Source of the DNA: Prochlorococcus sp. AG-347-J20
GTDB lineage: Bacteria; Cyanobacteriota; Cyanobacteriia; PCC-6307; Cyanobiaceae
Reading direction: 5' to 3'
NCBI GenBank assembly: GCA_003281485.1
Contig: QCBW01000001.1
Coordinates: 124,001-188,000, forward strand
Length of the DNA: 64,000 nucleotides
Shown here piece by piece: positions 11,648 to 21,492 of this stretch. The notes under the pieces are model-generated. The model was not told where the DNA came from and did not search any database. It saw only the letters and a program-made list of their open reading frames with translations. The first letter of the stretch is position 1; the number at the start of each line of letters is the position of its first letter. Position numbers and translations under genes: made by a program.

Positions 11648-12253
11648 ATGTCATCTCTAAGGCAATCTGAAATAAAAAGAAAAACGAATGAAACAGATAT
11701 TTCTGTATTTATAAACTTAGATGGGAATGGGATTTCAGAGATTGAGACCGGGATACCATTCTTAGATCATATGCTTCATCAAATATCCAGTCATGGTTTA
11801 TTCGATTTAAAAATAAAAGCAATTGGAGATACTTATATTGATGATCATCATACAAATGAAGATATAGGAATCGCGTTAGGCAAAGCATTTTCAAAAGCCT
11901 TGGGAGAAAGAAAAGGAATAAGTAGATTTGGACATTTCTTTGCCCCATTAGATGAAGCATTAGTTCAAGTGACTTTAGACTGTTCCGGAAGACCACATCT
12001 ATCTTATGATCTTCAATTAAAAGCTCCTAGAATTGGCAATTATGATACTGAACTAGTAAAAGAGTTTTTTATTGCTTTTGTAAATAACAGCGGTATTACA
12101 CTGCATATTAATCAAATAAGAGGTAGTAATTCACATCATATAGTTGAGGCTTGCTTTAAAGCTTTTTCACGGGCAATGAGAATGGCTACCGAAATAGATC
12201 TAAGAAGATCTGATTCAATTCCAAGCAGTAAAGGAATGCTAGAAAATCAATAA
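11648..12253 (+). CDS. hisB: Imidazoleglycerol-phosphate dehydratase
   Basis: [49 protein letters not shown]. Confidence 0.97.
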   Translation: MSSLRQSEIKRKTNETDISVFINLDGNGISEIETGIPFLDHMLHQISSHGLFDLKIKAIGDTYIDDHHTNEDIGIALGKAFSKALGERKGISRFGHFFAPLDEALVQVTLDCSGRPHLSYDLQLKAPRIGNYDTELVKEFFIAFVNNSGITLHINQIRGSNSHHIVEACFKAFSRAMRMATEIDLRRSDSIPSSKGMLENQ

Positions 12254-12325
12254 AATAGAAATTTTTTCAAATCAGCCACAATTCAGTTGATTTTTGGCGA
12301 AGATAGATAAAGTAATTATTTTGTT

Positions 12326-13810
12326 GTGACTAATTTACAAGATAAAAAAATTAATAAATTTAAAAGTTTTAATAAAGAAGATTGGTCAAGTGCTTATCAA
12401 AATGTAGAAAAAGAGCTGACCAAGGAGCTTCTAAAAATTAGCAAAGGTAATAATATTAAAAATTTAAATGGAACATTATTAAGAAATGGACCAGGAATAT
12501 TAGAGAGAGGTGGACAATGGGTTCATCATCCATTTGATGGTGATGGAATGATAACTTCCATAAAATTCGAAAATGGTCAGCCATTCTTAACAAATAGATT
12601 CGTTAAAACTAAAGGCTACTTGGAAGAAGAAAAAATAAATAAATTTATTTATAGAGGCGTTTTTGGGACACAAAAAAATGGAGGAATTTTAAATAATGCA
12701 TTAGATCTAAAATTCAAGAATATCGCTAATACTCATGTCGTTAAATTAGGAGATGAAATTCTCGCATTATGGGAAGCAGCCGGTCCACATGCAATGGATC
12801 CTGATAGTCTTGACACTATTGGTTTAACAACTCTAAAAGGGGTACTCAGGCCTAACGAAGCATTCAGTGCCCATCCCAAAACAGACCTAAACTCAAATGA
12901 ATCTTCAGAACTTTTAGTCACTTTTGGAGTACAAACCGGTCCAAAAAGTACCATTAGATTAATGGAATTTGATAATGCTGGTACAAATTCTGGAGAGCTC
13001 ATTTTTGACAGAAAAGATACCTTTAATGGCTTTGCATTCCTTCATGATTTCGCAATTACAACTAATTGGGCAATATTTTTACAGAATGCTATTGATTTCA
13101 ATCCTCTTCCATTTGTAATGGGTCAAAGAGGAGCAGCACAATGTCTAAAGTCAAACCCAAATAAAAAGGCAAAGTTTTTTATCATTCCCAGAGAAAGTGG
13201 ATTATTCAGAGGACAGCCTCCTTTAACAATAGATGCTCCAGATGGATTCGTTTTTCATCATGTAAATGCATTTGAAAAAGATTCCAAAATCATATTAGAT
13301 AGTATTTTTTATGATGATTTCCCATCAGTTGGCCCAGACGAGAATTTTAGGGATATTGACTTTGATAAATATCCAGAAGGAAAATTGAAAAGATCAATTA
13401 TAGATCTAAAGAAAAAAACTAGTGAACTTGAAACTTTCAGTGAACAATGTTGTGAATTTGCTGTTGTTAATCCCAAAAACTTAGGATTAAAAGCAACTTT
13501 TAGTTGGATGGCAACCACATCTCAAAAGCTTGGGAACGCTCCACTTCAAGCAATAAAAAAAATAAATTTAACTTCTAAGGAGGAGATTTGTTGGTCAGCA
13601 GATCCAAGTGGATTTGTTAGTGAACCAATTATGGTTCCATCAGAAAACTCTTCAAAAGAAGATGAGGGATTTTTATTTATACTTCTCTGGAACGGAGAAA
13701 GAAGAGGAAGCGATTTAGTAATATTAGACGCAAAAGACTTAAAAGAATTAGCTGTTTATGAATTACCCATTTCAATTCCTCATGGCCTTCATGGATCTTG
13801 GGTTAATTGA
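12326..13810 (+). CDS. Carotenoid cleavage oxygenase (RPE65/apocarotenoid oxygenase family)
   Basis: LRNGPGILERGGQWVHHPFDGDGMI, FAFLHDFAIT, FVFHHVNAFE, ISIPHGLHGSW: four metal-binding His contexts; GTG start. Confidence 0.93.
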   Translation: MTNLQDKKINKFKSFNKEDWSSAYQNVEKELTKELLKISKGNNIKNLNGTLLRNGPGILERGGQWVHHPFDGDGMITSIKFENGQPFLTNRFVKTKGYLEEEKINKFIYRGVFGTQKNGGILNNALDLKFKNIANTHVVKLGDEILALWEAAGPHAMDPDSLDTIGLTTLKGVLRPNEAFSAHPKTDLNSNESSELLVTFGVQTGPKSTIRLMEFDNAGTNSGELIFDRKDTFNGFAFLHDFAITTNWAIFLQNAIDFNPLPFVMGQRGAAQCLKSNPNKKAKFFIIPRESGLFRGQPPLTIDAPDGFVFHHVNAFEKDSKIILDSIFYDDFPSVGPDENFRDIDFDKYPEGKLKRSIIDLKKKTSELETFSEQCCEFAVVNPKNLGLKATFSWMATTSQKLGNAPLQAIKKINLTSKEEICWSADPSGFVSEPIMVPSENSSKEDEGFLFILLWNGERRGSDLVILDAKDLKELAVYELPISIPHGLHGSWVN

Positions 13811-13812
13811 AT

Positions 13813-14388
13813 TTAAGAAAAAATATCAATTAAATCTGGAATAATTTTTTTTAATGCTTTACCTCTATGACTACAAGAGTCTTTAATATTATTATTCATT
13901 TCTGCGAAAGTTAATCTGGTAGAACTCTCCTCAAAAATTGGGTCATACCCAAATCCACTTTTTCCTCTGGGGTTTAAAATAACACTGCCATGACATTTGG
14001 CCTCAGATTCAATAATCACTTCACCATTTGGGGAACAAACACAAATATTAGCAATAAAGAAAGCACTTCTATTTTGAACTCCATCAAGTTCTCTTAAAAC
14101 TCGTTCAATTCTCTTCTGATCATTTTCTGCATATCTAGATGAGTAAATGCCAGGCTTACCACCTAGTGCTTCAATACAAATTCCTGAATCATCTGCTATT
14201 GAAAAATTATTCGTTTTTCTCGAAACTTCACTCGCTTTTTTAATTGCATTATCTCTAAATGTCATTCCATCCTCATCAACTTCTAATGATTCTGGCTGGA
14301 GTAACAATTTACAATTAACTCCAGCAAGCAATTTCTTATATTCTTCAATTTTACCTTTATTCTTACTCGCTAAATATAAATTTTTCAT
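13813..14388 (-). CDS. rdgB: XTP/dITP diphosphatase (HAM1/RdgB family)
   Basis: MKNLYLASKNKGKIEEYKKLL, SIADDSGICIEALGGKPGIYSSRYA, GKSGFGYDPIF; internal ATG preferred to the 14427 start. Confidence 0.93.
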   Translation of the reverse strand: MKNLYLASKNKGKIEEYKKLLAGVNCKLLLQPESLEVDEDGMTFRDNAIKKASEVSRKTNNFSIADDSGICIEALGGKPGIYSSRYAENDQKRIERVLRELDGVQNRSAFFIANICVCSPNGEVIIESEAKCHGSVILNPRGKSGFGYDPIFEESSTRLTFAEMNNNIKDSCSHRGKALKKIIPDLIDIFS

Positions 14389-14390
14389 CC

Positions 14391-15845
14391 TTATTTTCCT
14401 GCTAAATTTATAAATTCTTGACCCCACTCTAATATCTCAATTAGATAAGATTCTTTTGGGGCTTCACAATATAACCTTAAAAGAGGTTCAGTTCCTGAAA
14501 ACCTAAAAAGAAGCCAAAAATTTTTATCAATTCTCAACTTTATTCCATCAATCTCTGAAATACTTTTTAACTTGTGATTATTAATATTCTCGGGAATATT
14601 GTCTATGATAAATTCTTTTACATTATTTTTTTCTGACTGATTTGGAAATTTAATATCAATTCTTTTATAAAAACTTGGCCCAAAATCTTTTTGAATTTCA
14701 TCTAAGGTTTCGTATAAATATTGAGATTTTTCAGCAATTCCATTTAATAAAACCATCGCTGCATATAGAGCATCTCTTTCAGGCATAAAGTCACCAAAAC
14801 CAATTCCCCCAGATTCCTCTCCTCCAATAAATATTTTCTCTTTAATCATTTTTTCAGCAATATATTTAAAGCCAACCGGAAGTTCAAAAACATCTCTATT
14901 TTGACTCTCTGATATATTTTTAATAATGTCTGAACCACTAACAGTCTTTAAAACTGGATAAGAATTATTTTTAATTTGGCCCAAGTAGCTAATAAAGTAT
15001 GGGAGTAAATCTTGAGTACTAGAGTATCTCCTTTTTTCATCAATTGCCGCAATTCTATCACCATCACCATCAAAAATAATTCCTAAGGTTCTCACTTCAT
15101 TTGTTGAATTTTTCATTAGTATTTGATTTAGATCATCTACATAATTTAAAAGAGGTTCAGGAGGTTTTCCTCCAAAAAAAGGATCAGCATCTTTCCTGAT
15201 TTCTGAAATAACTTCTAAATCATTAGGAGCAAAAATCTCAGCCATACAATTTGCCGCTGAACCATGCATAGAATCAACAAAAATCCTCAATTTCATTTCT
15301 TTCAATCTATTGGAAATAAAGTCAATATCAAAAAGGGATTTGATTCTATCTAAATGAAATTTTTTAATATCTACCAATTGATTAACACCATCTATTTTTT
15401 CAATTGAATTTCCAAGCATTAATCTTTTTTCAATTTCACTTGTAAAAGATTGATCAACAGAACATCCATTAAAGCTCTTTATTTTCAGACCTAGCCAATT
15501 ATATGGATTATGACTTGCTGTAATTATTAAAGCGCCAAGACAACCGGCTTCTTTGGCATAGAAACTACAAGAGGGTGTTGTGACATAGCTATTAGATAAA
15601 ATTGGCTCACAACCACATCCTCTTACAAAAGGCACTATTTGCTTTGCAAATTCAAAAGCCATAAATCTACGATCATATCCAATAATAATTTTCTTTGAAT
15701 TAACTTCTTTAGAGTATTGATAATGCAACTCCTGGCATGCAGCAACGACAACTCTTGAAAGATTGGATAAATTAAAATCAAATCCAATAATTCCTCTCCA
15801 CCCATCAGTCCCAAATTTTATTTTATCTAATTTATCAGCTGTCAA
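14391..15845 (-). CDS. Phosphoglucomutase/phosphomannomutase family protein
   Basis: KFGTDGWRGIIG, ITASHNPYNWLGLK (phosphoserine loop), DGDGDRIAA, FSGTEPLLRLYCE. Confidence 0.93.
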   Translation of the reverse strand: MTADKLDKIKFGTDGWRGIIGFDFNLSNLSRVVVAACQELHYQYSKEVNSKKIIIGYDRRFMAFEFAKQIVPFVRGCGCEPILSNSYVTTPSCSFYAKEAGCLGALIITASHNPYNWLGLKIKSFNGCSVDQSFTSEIEKRLMLGNSIEKIDGVNQLVDIKKFHLDRIKSLFDIDFISNRLKEMKLRIFVDSMHGSAANCMAEIFAPNDLEVISEIRKDADPFFGGKPPEPLLNYVDDLNQILMKNSTNEVRTLGIIFDGDGDRIAAIDEKRRYSSTQDLLPYFISYLGQIKNNSYPVLKTVSGSDIIKNISESQNRDVFELPVGFKYIAEKMIKEKIFIGGEESGGIGFGDFMPERDALYAAMVLLNGIAEKSQYLYETLDEIQKDFGPSFYKRIDIKFPNQSEKNNVKEFIIDNIPENINNHKLKSISEIDGIKLRIDKNFWLLFRFSGTEPLLRLYCEAPKESYLIEILEWGQEFINLAGK

Positions 15846-15924
15846 ATTTAAAAGTTCCTTGATTTCTTCTAATTATCTATACTAATTTATATGAGTAAAT
15901 TTTAAAACCGTCCTAAAAAATAAT

Positions 15925-17343
15925 TTGAATTCTCTTCATTTAAAAAGTTTTATAAGATGCAAAAGAAAAGCATGGCTAGATTTTAAGGGTAAAAAATCTT
16001 ATGAAATTTGGTCTCCCCATAAAGCTATAGATAAAATTAATCAGTTTCAAATTTTCTCTGAATTTTGTAATAGTGAAATATATACAGGATTAAAAGCCTG
16101 TGAAAATGGTTATCAAGGAGTAATTGGATTAAAATTAAGAGGGAATCTTTTCCAAAATATTAACGCAGAGATACGTCCACAATTACTTGTAAAAACTAAA
16201 GGTAAAAGTAAATGGGGACAATATAAATATTTACCTGCCGTTTATAAATTAGGCCACAAAACCACCAAAGAACATTTATTCGACTTAGCTTTTAGTTCTA
16301 TGCTTTTGGAATCTTTTCAAGATTCTAAAATTGAGAAAGGATTAGTAATTTCAAGTTTTGATAAAAAAGTTAATGTTGAAGAAATTGATTTAAATAAAAA
16401 ATTAAGAAAAAAAGTTTTGAATGTTTTATTAAGTTTGAATGAATGCTTAGAGGGATTTATGCCGGAAATAACTCAAGATAGAAAAAAATGTACTATTTGT
16501 TCATGGCAAAAATTTTGTGATAAAGAGTCAAAAGAAAATGGATATCTAACAGATATAGATGGAATAGGATCCAAAACGGCCTCATTACTCATAAGTAATG
16601 GAATATCTGATACCCAAACATTAGCTTCCTATAGCGAAAAAAAACTTGGAGAGACATTATCAAAATTCAAGGATCAAAAGTATGAAAAAGCGTCCCTATT
16701 TGTAAAGCAAGCACAAGCTTATATTTCTGGGGAACCATATCGTATTTCAAATAAAAATGATACTAACGATCTACTAAAAAAAACATTTTCGGGATTTTAT
16801 ATATTTGATATTGAGTCCAATCCAGATGATAAGCATGACTTTTTATATGGTTTTTTAAAAATAAATAATTTGTTTACAAAAAAAGAAGATCTTATTTATG
16901 AACCAATTTTAAATCTCAAAAAAAATAAAGGAGAATCTTACAGAAAAATTATTGAAATACTTTTTTCACAGAAGGAATGGCCGGTTTTACATTACGGCGA
17001 AACTGAAAAGGTAGCAATAATTAATATTGCTAAAAACCTAAATTTTAGTTTTGAAGAAATTGATTCACTTGCCTCAAGATTTATAGACTTACATATCTTC
17101 ATACGAAAGTCTTGGATATTACCACTAAAAAACTATAGCTTAAAAAGTGTTTCTAACTGGCTTGGATTTCAATGGATGGAGAAAAATGCAAGTGGCTCGA
17201 AAGCCCTTTATTGGTGGATTCAATATCAAATTACAGAAAACGAAATATTTTTAAAAAAAATTATCCAATATAACAAAGATGATTGTTTTGCTACTTTACA
17301 AATTGCAGAATATTTAATCAAAAATCAATTAAAGAAAAATTGA
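15925..17343 (+). CDS. TM0106-type RecB-like nuclease with HhH and RNase H-like (DEDD) exonuclease domain
   Basis: N-term FIRCKRKAWLDF, CTICSWQKFC cysteine cluster, DIDGIGSKTASLLISNGI (HhH), YIFDIESNPDD and YNKDDCFATL (DEDD); TTG start. Confidence 0.8.
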   Translation: MNSLHLKSFIRCKRKAWLDFKGKKSYEIWSPHKAIDKINQFQIFSEFCNSEIYTGLKACENGYQGVIGLKLRGNLFQNINAEIRPQLLVKTKGKSKWGQYKYLPAVYKLGHKTTKEHLFDLAFSSMLLESFQDSKIEKGLVISSFDKKVNVEEIDLNKKLRKKVLNVLLSLNECLEGFMPEITQDRKKCTICSWQKFCDKESKENGYLTDIDGIGSKTASLLISNGISDTQTLASYSEKKLGETLSKFKDQKYEKASLFVKQAQAYISGEPYRISNKNDTNDLLKKTFSGFYIFDIESNPDDKHDFLYGFLKINNLFTKKEDLIYEPILNLKKNKGESYRKIIEILFSQKEWPVLHYGETEKVAIINIAKNLNFSFEEIDSLASRFIDLHIFIRKSWILPLKNYSLKSVSNWLGFQWMEKNASGSKALYWWIQYQITENEIFLKKIIQYNKDDCFATLQIAEYLIKNQLKKN

Positions 17344-18165
17344 TCCTACAGATTTATTAATAATAATTTTTCCAAAAATTTCTGAAAAAAAATAAGTTCC
17401 TTTCTCTAAATATTTTCTTTTTATCATTGCTAAACCTTTTATTTGAGAATCTGATTTTAAAAAACTAGTGATTTTGCCTACAGAAATATCCTTGGCAGAA
17501 TTTATATACAAATTTTTATCTTCAACTTCTAAATTCAAATTAGATTCAAATGATTTCCAAATTCTTATTTCCTGTTTCAAAGAAGAAATATTTTTTATTT
17601 TTGACATTGTTTCTTGTCCTAAATAACAACCTTTATTAAAATCTATAAGATCTTGTAATCCAAGCTCAAGAGGATTGTTTTTTCCGTTAATTTCCATTTC
17701 TAATGAGGGTATTGCCTGATTAATCTTCCAAAGTTTTAAATCATTAGGATTTAGTAAATTTAGTTTATTTTTATATATTTCAAATTCTTTATCTTCTGTT
17801 TTGAAGAAAATAGGCTGATAAGTTCTCCAAGAACTATATTCATCAATTTCCTGAATTCTATTTATCAAGAAAGGTTCACTTAGAATTACATCGTCCGCTG
17901 GAAAAATAATTTGATTAAAGTAATCAATTATTTCACTAGTGTTACCCGCCAAGATAATTACTTCTAAGTTGTTTTCAAAAAAAATAATTTCAATTAATGA
18001 CCTTAAAACTCCATTTGGAGTTAACCAACAAGTTTTGATAACTTTATTTTCTGCATTAAGAATATTACCAGTTGTTATTCCATTCAAAAATTTTCTGGCA
18101 TCTTTTCCAGTAATAGAAAAACAATCAAATTTTTCAAGCCAAAACTTTTTTTTTATATCTTGCAT
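17329..18165 (-). CDS. YgfZ/GcvT domain folate-binding protein
   Basis: FSITGKDARKFLNGITTGNI, GLQDLIDFNKGCYLGQETMSK (KGCYxGQE motif). Confidence 0.9.
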   Translation of the reverse strand: MQDIKKKFWLEKFDCFSITGKDARKFLNGITTGNILNAENKVIKTCWLTPNGVLRSLIEIIFFENNLEVIILAGNTSEIIDYFNQIIFPADDVILSEPFLINRIQEIDEYSSWRTYQPIFFKTEDKEFEIYKNKLNLLNPNDLKLWKINQAIPSLEMEINGKNNPLELGLQDLIDFNKGCYLGQETMSKIKNISSLKQEIRIWKSFESNLNLEVEDKNLYINSAKDISVGKITSFLKSDSQIKGLAMIKRKYLEKGTYFFSEIFGKIIINKSVGSIFL

Positions 18166-18175
18166 TTTGAAATTA

Positions 18176-18736
18176 TTATAAAAAGTCTTTTATTGTAAAA
18201 AGACTCTTTAATTTAACATTTTCATCTTCAAGGGCTTCTAATCCCCCTTCTTGCCTGTCAACTATAGACAAAACTTCCTCAACAACATAATTATTTTCGC
18301 GTAACTTTTTTATAGCTTTTATCACTGAACCAGCAGTTGTAACGACATCTTCTAAAACAGTTATCAAAGCTCCTTCTTCTAATGTTGGCCCCTCTATTCC
18401 AGCTTTGGTTCCGTATTTTTTGATTTCTTTCCGAATTATTAACCCATCAAGGTCTAGGCCATGCGAAGCTGCTTTGACAATTAATCCACTTACTATAGGG
18501 TCTGCACCTAATGTCAATCCTGCTACAGCTTTTGACCTTGAGTCTTTTAACTCTAAAAATAAATCACTTATTAAGTTTAAGCCTTCGCCATTTAATGAAA
18601 CTGGTTTACAGTTCAAGTAATGACAACTTTTTTTGCCTGAAGATAAAGTGAAGCTTCCTTTCTTGTAAGATTTTTCAGTTAATTGTTTTAACAATTTTGC
18701 TTTATTTAAATCATACTTATCCGAAAATTTGCCCAT
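18176..18736 (-). CDS. pyrE: Orotate phosphoribosyltransferase
   Basis: [25 protein letters not shown] (PRPP loop), [16 protein letters not shown]. Confidence 0.93.
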   Translation of the reverse strand: MGKFSDKYDLNKAKLLKQLTEKSYKKGSFTLSSGKKSCHYLNCKPVSLNGEGLNLISDLFLELKDSRSKAVAGLTLGADPIVSGLIVKAASHGLDLDGLIIRKEIKKYGTKAGIEGPTLEEGALITVLEDVVTTAGSVIKAIKKLRENNYVVEEVLSIVDRQEGGLEALEDENVKLKSLFTIKDFL

Positions 18737-18876
18737 TAGTAAAAGTTAAATTTATATTTAAAGATTAGAAGAAAAAAAGAAATCTCACAAAAACTTCCTA
18801 ATGAGGTGTTTTTTGAAATATTATTTTTATATTGTATATTGAAAATCAATGTAATTAAAATTACATAAATTCCCTT

Positions 18877-18949
18877 GGGGGTGTAGCAATCTGGTGAATG
18901 CACCAAACTCATAATTTGGCTAAGGCGAGTTCGATCCTCGCCACCCCCA
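18877..18949 (+). tRNA. tRNA-Met (anticodon CAU)
   Basis: GGGGGTG/CACCCCC acceptor, CCAAA-CTCATAA-TTTGG anticodon arm, GCGAG-TTCGATC-CTCGC T-arm; no encoded CCA. G1:C72 argues against initiator; Ile2-CAU not excluded. Confidence 0.9.
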
Positions 18950-18967
18950 TTATTCATTTGTCATCGA

Positions 18968-20236
18968 ATGAAAATAACTCTACTTTTATTCCTTTTATTT
19001 TTACCAGCTTTTTTCGCAGCAAGTGAACTCTCTTTTTTATTAATAAGACCAAGTAAAGTTTTAAGGTTAATAGAAGAAAAAAAGAAAGGGGCATTTTCAA
19101 TTTTAAAAATTCAAAAACGATTTAGATCTTCATTAATTGCCTCACAATTTGGAGTAACAATTTCATTAATTGCAATTGGATGGCTCAGCAATAATCTGGC
19201 TAATGATTATTGGAAAAGCAATATTTTATCAAGTAGATTTTATGATCTTCTATTATTTTTATTTATTGTTTTGGTTGTTACTCTTGTTTCTGGACTAATT
19301 CCAAAAGCTTTAGTAATTAACAATCCAGAATCTGCTGCATTAAGGTTAACCACAATATTCGATGCCGTCAGAAAAGCTATGAATCCTATAGTGAAAACAA
19401 TAGAATTCTTTACTAGCGCCTGTTTAGGCTTGTTCAATTTAAATAATAAATGGGATTCTTTAAACTCGGGTTTATCTGCTGGAGAATTAGAAACTCTTAT
19501 AGAAACAGATAACGTAACAGGTTTAAAACCAGATGAGAAGAATATTCTTGAGGGAGTTTTTGCTTTAAAAGATACACAGGTTAAAGAAGTGATGATTCCA
19601 AGATCTGAAATGGTAACTTTGCCAAAAAATATAACCTTTTCAGAACTTATGAAACAAGTAGATAAAACTCGACATGCTCGCTTCTTTGTGATTGGTGAGT
19701 CTCTAGATGATGTATTAGGTGTATTAGATTTGCGTTATCTAGCTAAGCCAATATCAAAAGGTGAAATGGAAGCCGATACATTATTAGAGCCATTCCTTTT
19801 ACCAGTAACAAAAATAATAGAAACATGTTCATTAGCAGAAATATTTCCAATAGTAAGAGACTACAATCCGTTTTTACTTGTAGTTGATGAACACGGCGGA
19901 ACAGAGGGACTCATAACTGCAGCTGATCTAAATGGCGAAATAGTTGGAGAGGAAATGCTCAATAATAGAATTTATTCAGACATGAGAATGTTAGATAATT
20001 TCTCTAAAAAATGGTCAATAGCTGGAAAATCAGAAATTATTGAAATCAATAAAAAGTTAGGATGTTCTATTCCAGAAGGTACTGATTATCATACCCTTGC
20101 TGGATTTATGTTAGAAAAATTTCAAATGGTTCCAAAAATTGGCGACGTTTTAGATTTTAATAACATTAAATTTGAAGTTATTTCGATGTCAGGTCCAAAA
20201 ATTGATCGTGTTAAAATAATCCTTCCCAATAGCTAA
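18968..20236 (+). CDS. CNNM/HlyC-CorC family membrane protein with CBS pair
   Basis: DUF21-like TM region, VKEVMIPRSEMVTLP, LLVVDEHGGTEGLITAADL, C-terminal CorC_HlyC domain. Confidence 0.92.
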   Translation: MKITLLLFLLFLPAFFAASELSFLLIRPSKVLRLIEEKKKGAFSILKIQKRFRSSLIASQFGVTISLIAIGWLSNNLANDYWKSNILSSRFYDLLLFLFIVLVVTLVSGLIPKALVINNPESAALRLTTIFDAVRKAMNPIVKTIEFFTSACLGLFNLNNKWDSLNSGLSAGELETLIETDNVTGLKPDEKNILEGVFALKDTQVKEVMIPRSEMVTLPKNITFSELMKQVDKTRHARFFVIGESLDDVLGVLDLRYLAKPISKGEMEADTLLEPFLLPVTKIIETCSLAEIFPIVRDYNPFLLVVDEHGGTEGLITAADLNGEIVGEEMLNNRIYSDMRMLDNFSKKWSIAGKSEIIEINKKLGCSIPEGTDYHTLAGFMLEKFQMVPKIGDVLDFNNIKFEVISMSGPKIDRVKIILPNS

Positions 20237-20286
20237 ATATGACTCCCTATGGAGGATAATGATAATAAATATATGGATTTGAAATT

Positions 20287-21291
20287 ATGCAACCAACCTC
20301 ATCACCCGTAAAGGTTGGAGTCATAGGTATAGGAAATATGGGCTGGCATCATGCTCGAGTACTAAGTTTACTCAAAGATGCAAATCTCATTGGAGTCGCA
20401 GATCCAAATGAAGAGAGAGGCAAATTAGCCATAGAGCAATTTCAATGTGAATGGTTCAAGGATTATAAGGACCTAATTCCAAAAGTTGATGCTATCTGTA
20501 TTGCTGTTCCTACACTACTTCATCAAAAAGTAGGACTAGATTGTCTCAAGGAAGGTGCTAACGTTCTCATTGAAAAACCAATTGCAGCTAACGAGTTGGA
20601 AGCAAAATCTTTAATAGAGGCCGCAAATGCAAGTAACTGTCTATTACAAGTTGGACATATTGAAAGATTTAATCCTGCTTTTAGAGAATTAAATAAAATA
20701 GTTAATAATGAAGAAATTGTTGTTTTAGAGGCAAGGAGGCACAGTCCTCATGCAGACAGAGCAAATGACGTATCTGTAGTAATGGATTTAATGATCCATG
20801 ATATTGATCTTATTTTGGAACTTGTAAACTCAAAAATACAAAAATTAGCAGCAGTTGGAGGAAGAAATAGCGAAGGATTAATAGATTACGTCAATGCTAC
20901 TTTAGTTTTTAAAAATAATGTTATTGCAAGCCTAACCGCCAGCAAAATGAGTCACAAAAAAATTAGAAATTTAAGTGCTCACTGCCAAAATGGCCTAGTA
21001 GAAACTGATTTCTTAAATCACACTTTACAAATCCATCGAAAGTCACATGAATCATACACAGCAGATCATGGAGAATTAGTTTATAGAAATGATGGATATG
21101 TCGAGGAAGTTAGCACAACCTCCATTGAACCTCTTTATGCAGAACTGGAGCATTTTCTAAAATGCGTTCAAGGTAAAGAAATACCTGAGGTAGATGGTGA
21201 GCAAGCCTCAAGAGCATTAAAAATTGCTGATTTTATAGAAAGTGCTGTAGATAATTCTGGAGACGCAATTTTACTTGAGAATCCTGTCTAA
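20287..21291 (+). CDS. Gfo/Idh/MocA family oxidoreductase
   Basis: VGVIGIGNMGWHHARVL, GANVLIEKPIA, VGHIERFNPAF, DLMIHDIDLI. Confidence 0.93.
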   Translation: MQPTSSPVKVGVIGIGNMGWHHARVLSLLKDANLIGVADPNEERGKLAIEQFQCEWFKDYKDLIPKVDAICIAVPTLLHQKVGLDCLKEGANVLIEKPIAANELEAKSLIEAANASNCLLQVGHIERFNPAFRELNKIVNNEEIVVLEARRHSPHADRANDVSVVMDLMIHDIDLILELVNSKIQKLAAVGGRNSEGLIDYVNATLVFKNNVIASLTASKMSHKKIRNLSAHCQNGLVETDFLNHTLQIHRKSHESYTADHGELVYRNDGYVEEVSTTSIEPLYAELEHFLKCVQGKEIPEVDGEQASRALKIADFIESAVDNSGDAILLENPV

Positions 21292-21317
21292 TACAAGAAA
21301 TCTAAACTAAAAGGATT

Positions 21318-21458
21318 TTATTTAAATCCAACCGCAGCTTGCCAAACAAATACCAATAAAAAGAAAAATAAAGGAATAAGTGGAAGAACATCTACAGTTG
21401 GAGCGAAGGCCTTATAAGCCTCGGGCAATTCAGCGAATGTATTAAATAGAATGAGCAC
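21318..21458 (-). CDS. psbK: Photosystem II reaction center protein K
   Basis: Read directly (not in ORF track): GTG start, (M)[45 protein letters not shown], 46 aa. Confidence 0.95.
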
Positions 21459-21492
21459 CTTTTTTGATAATTTAATTAATTATGATAAGACG

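Noticed and set aside
11709-11996. 95-aa ORF antisense to hisB
   Set aside because: Opposite a conserved enzyme; no family resemblance.
18736-18957. 73-aa minus-strand ORF spanning tRNA-Met
   Set aside because: Overlaps a well-formed tRNA; its N-terminus is the tRNA complement.
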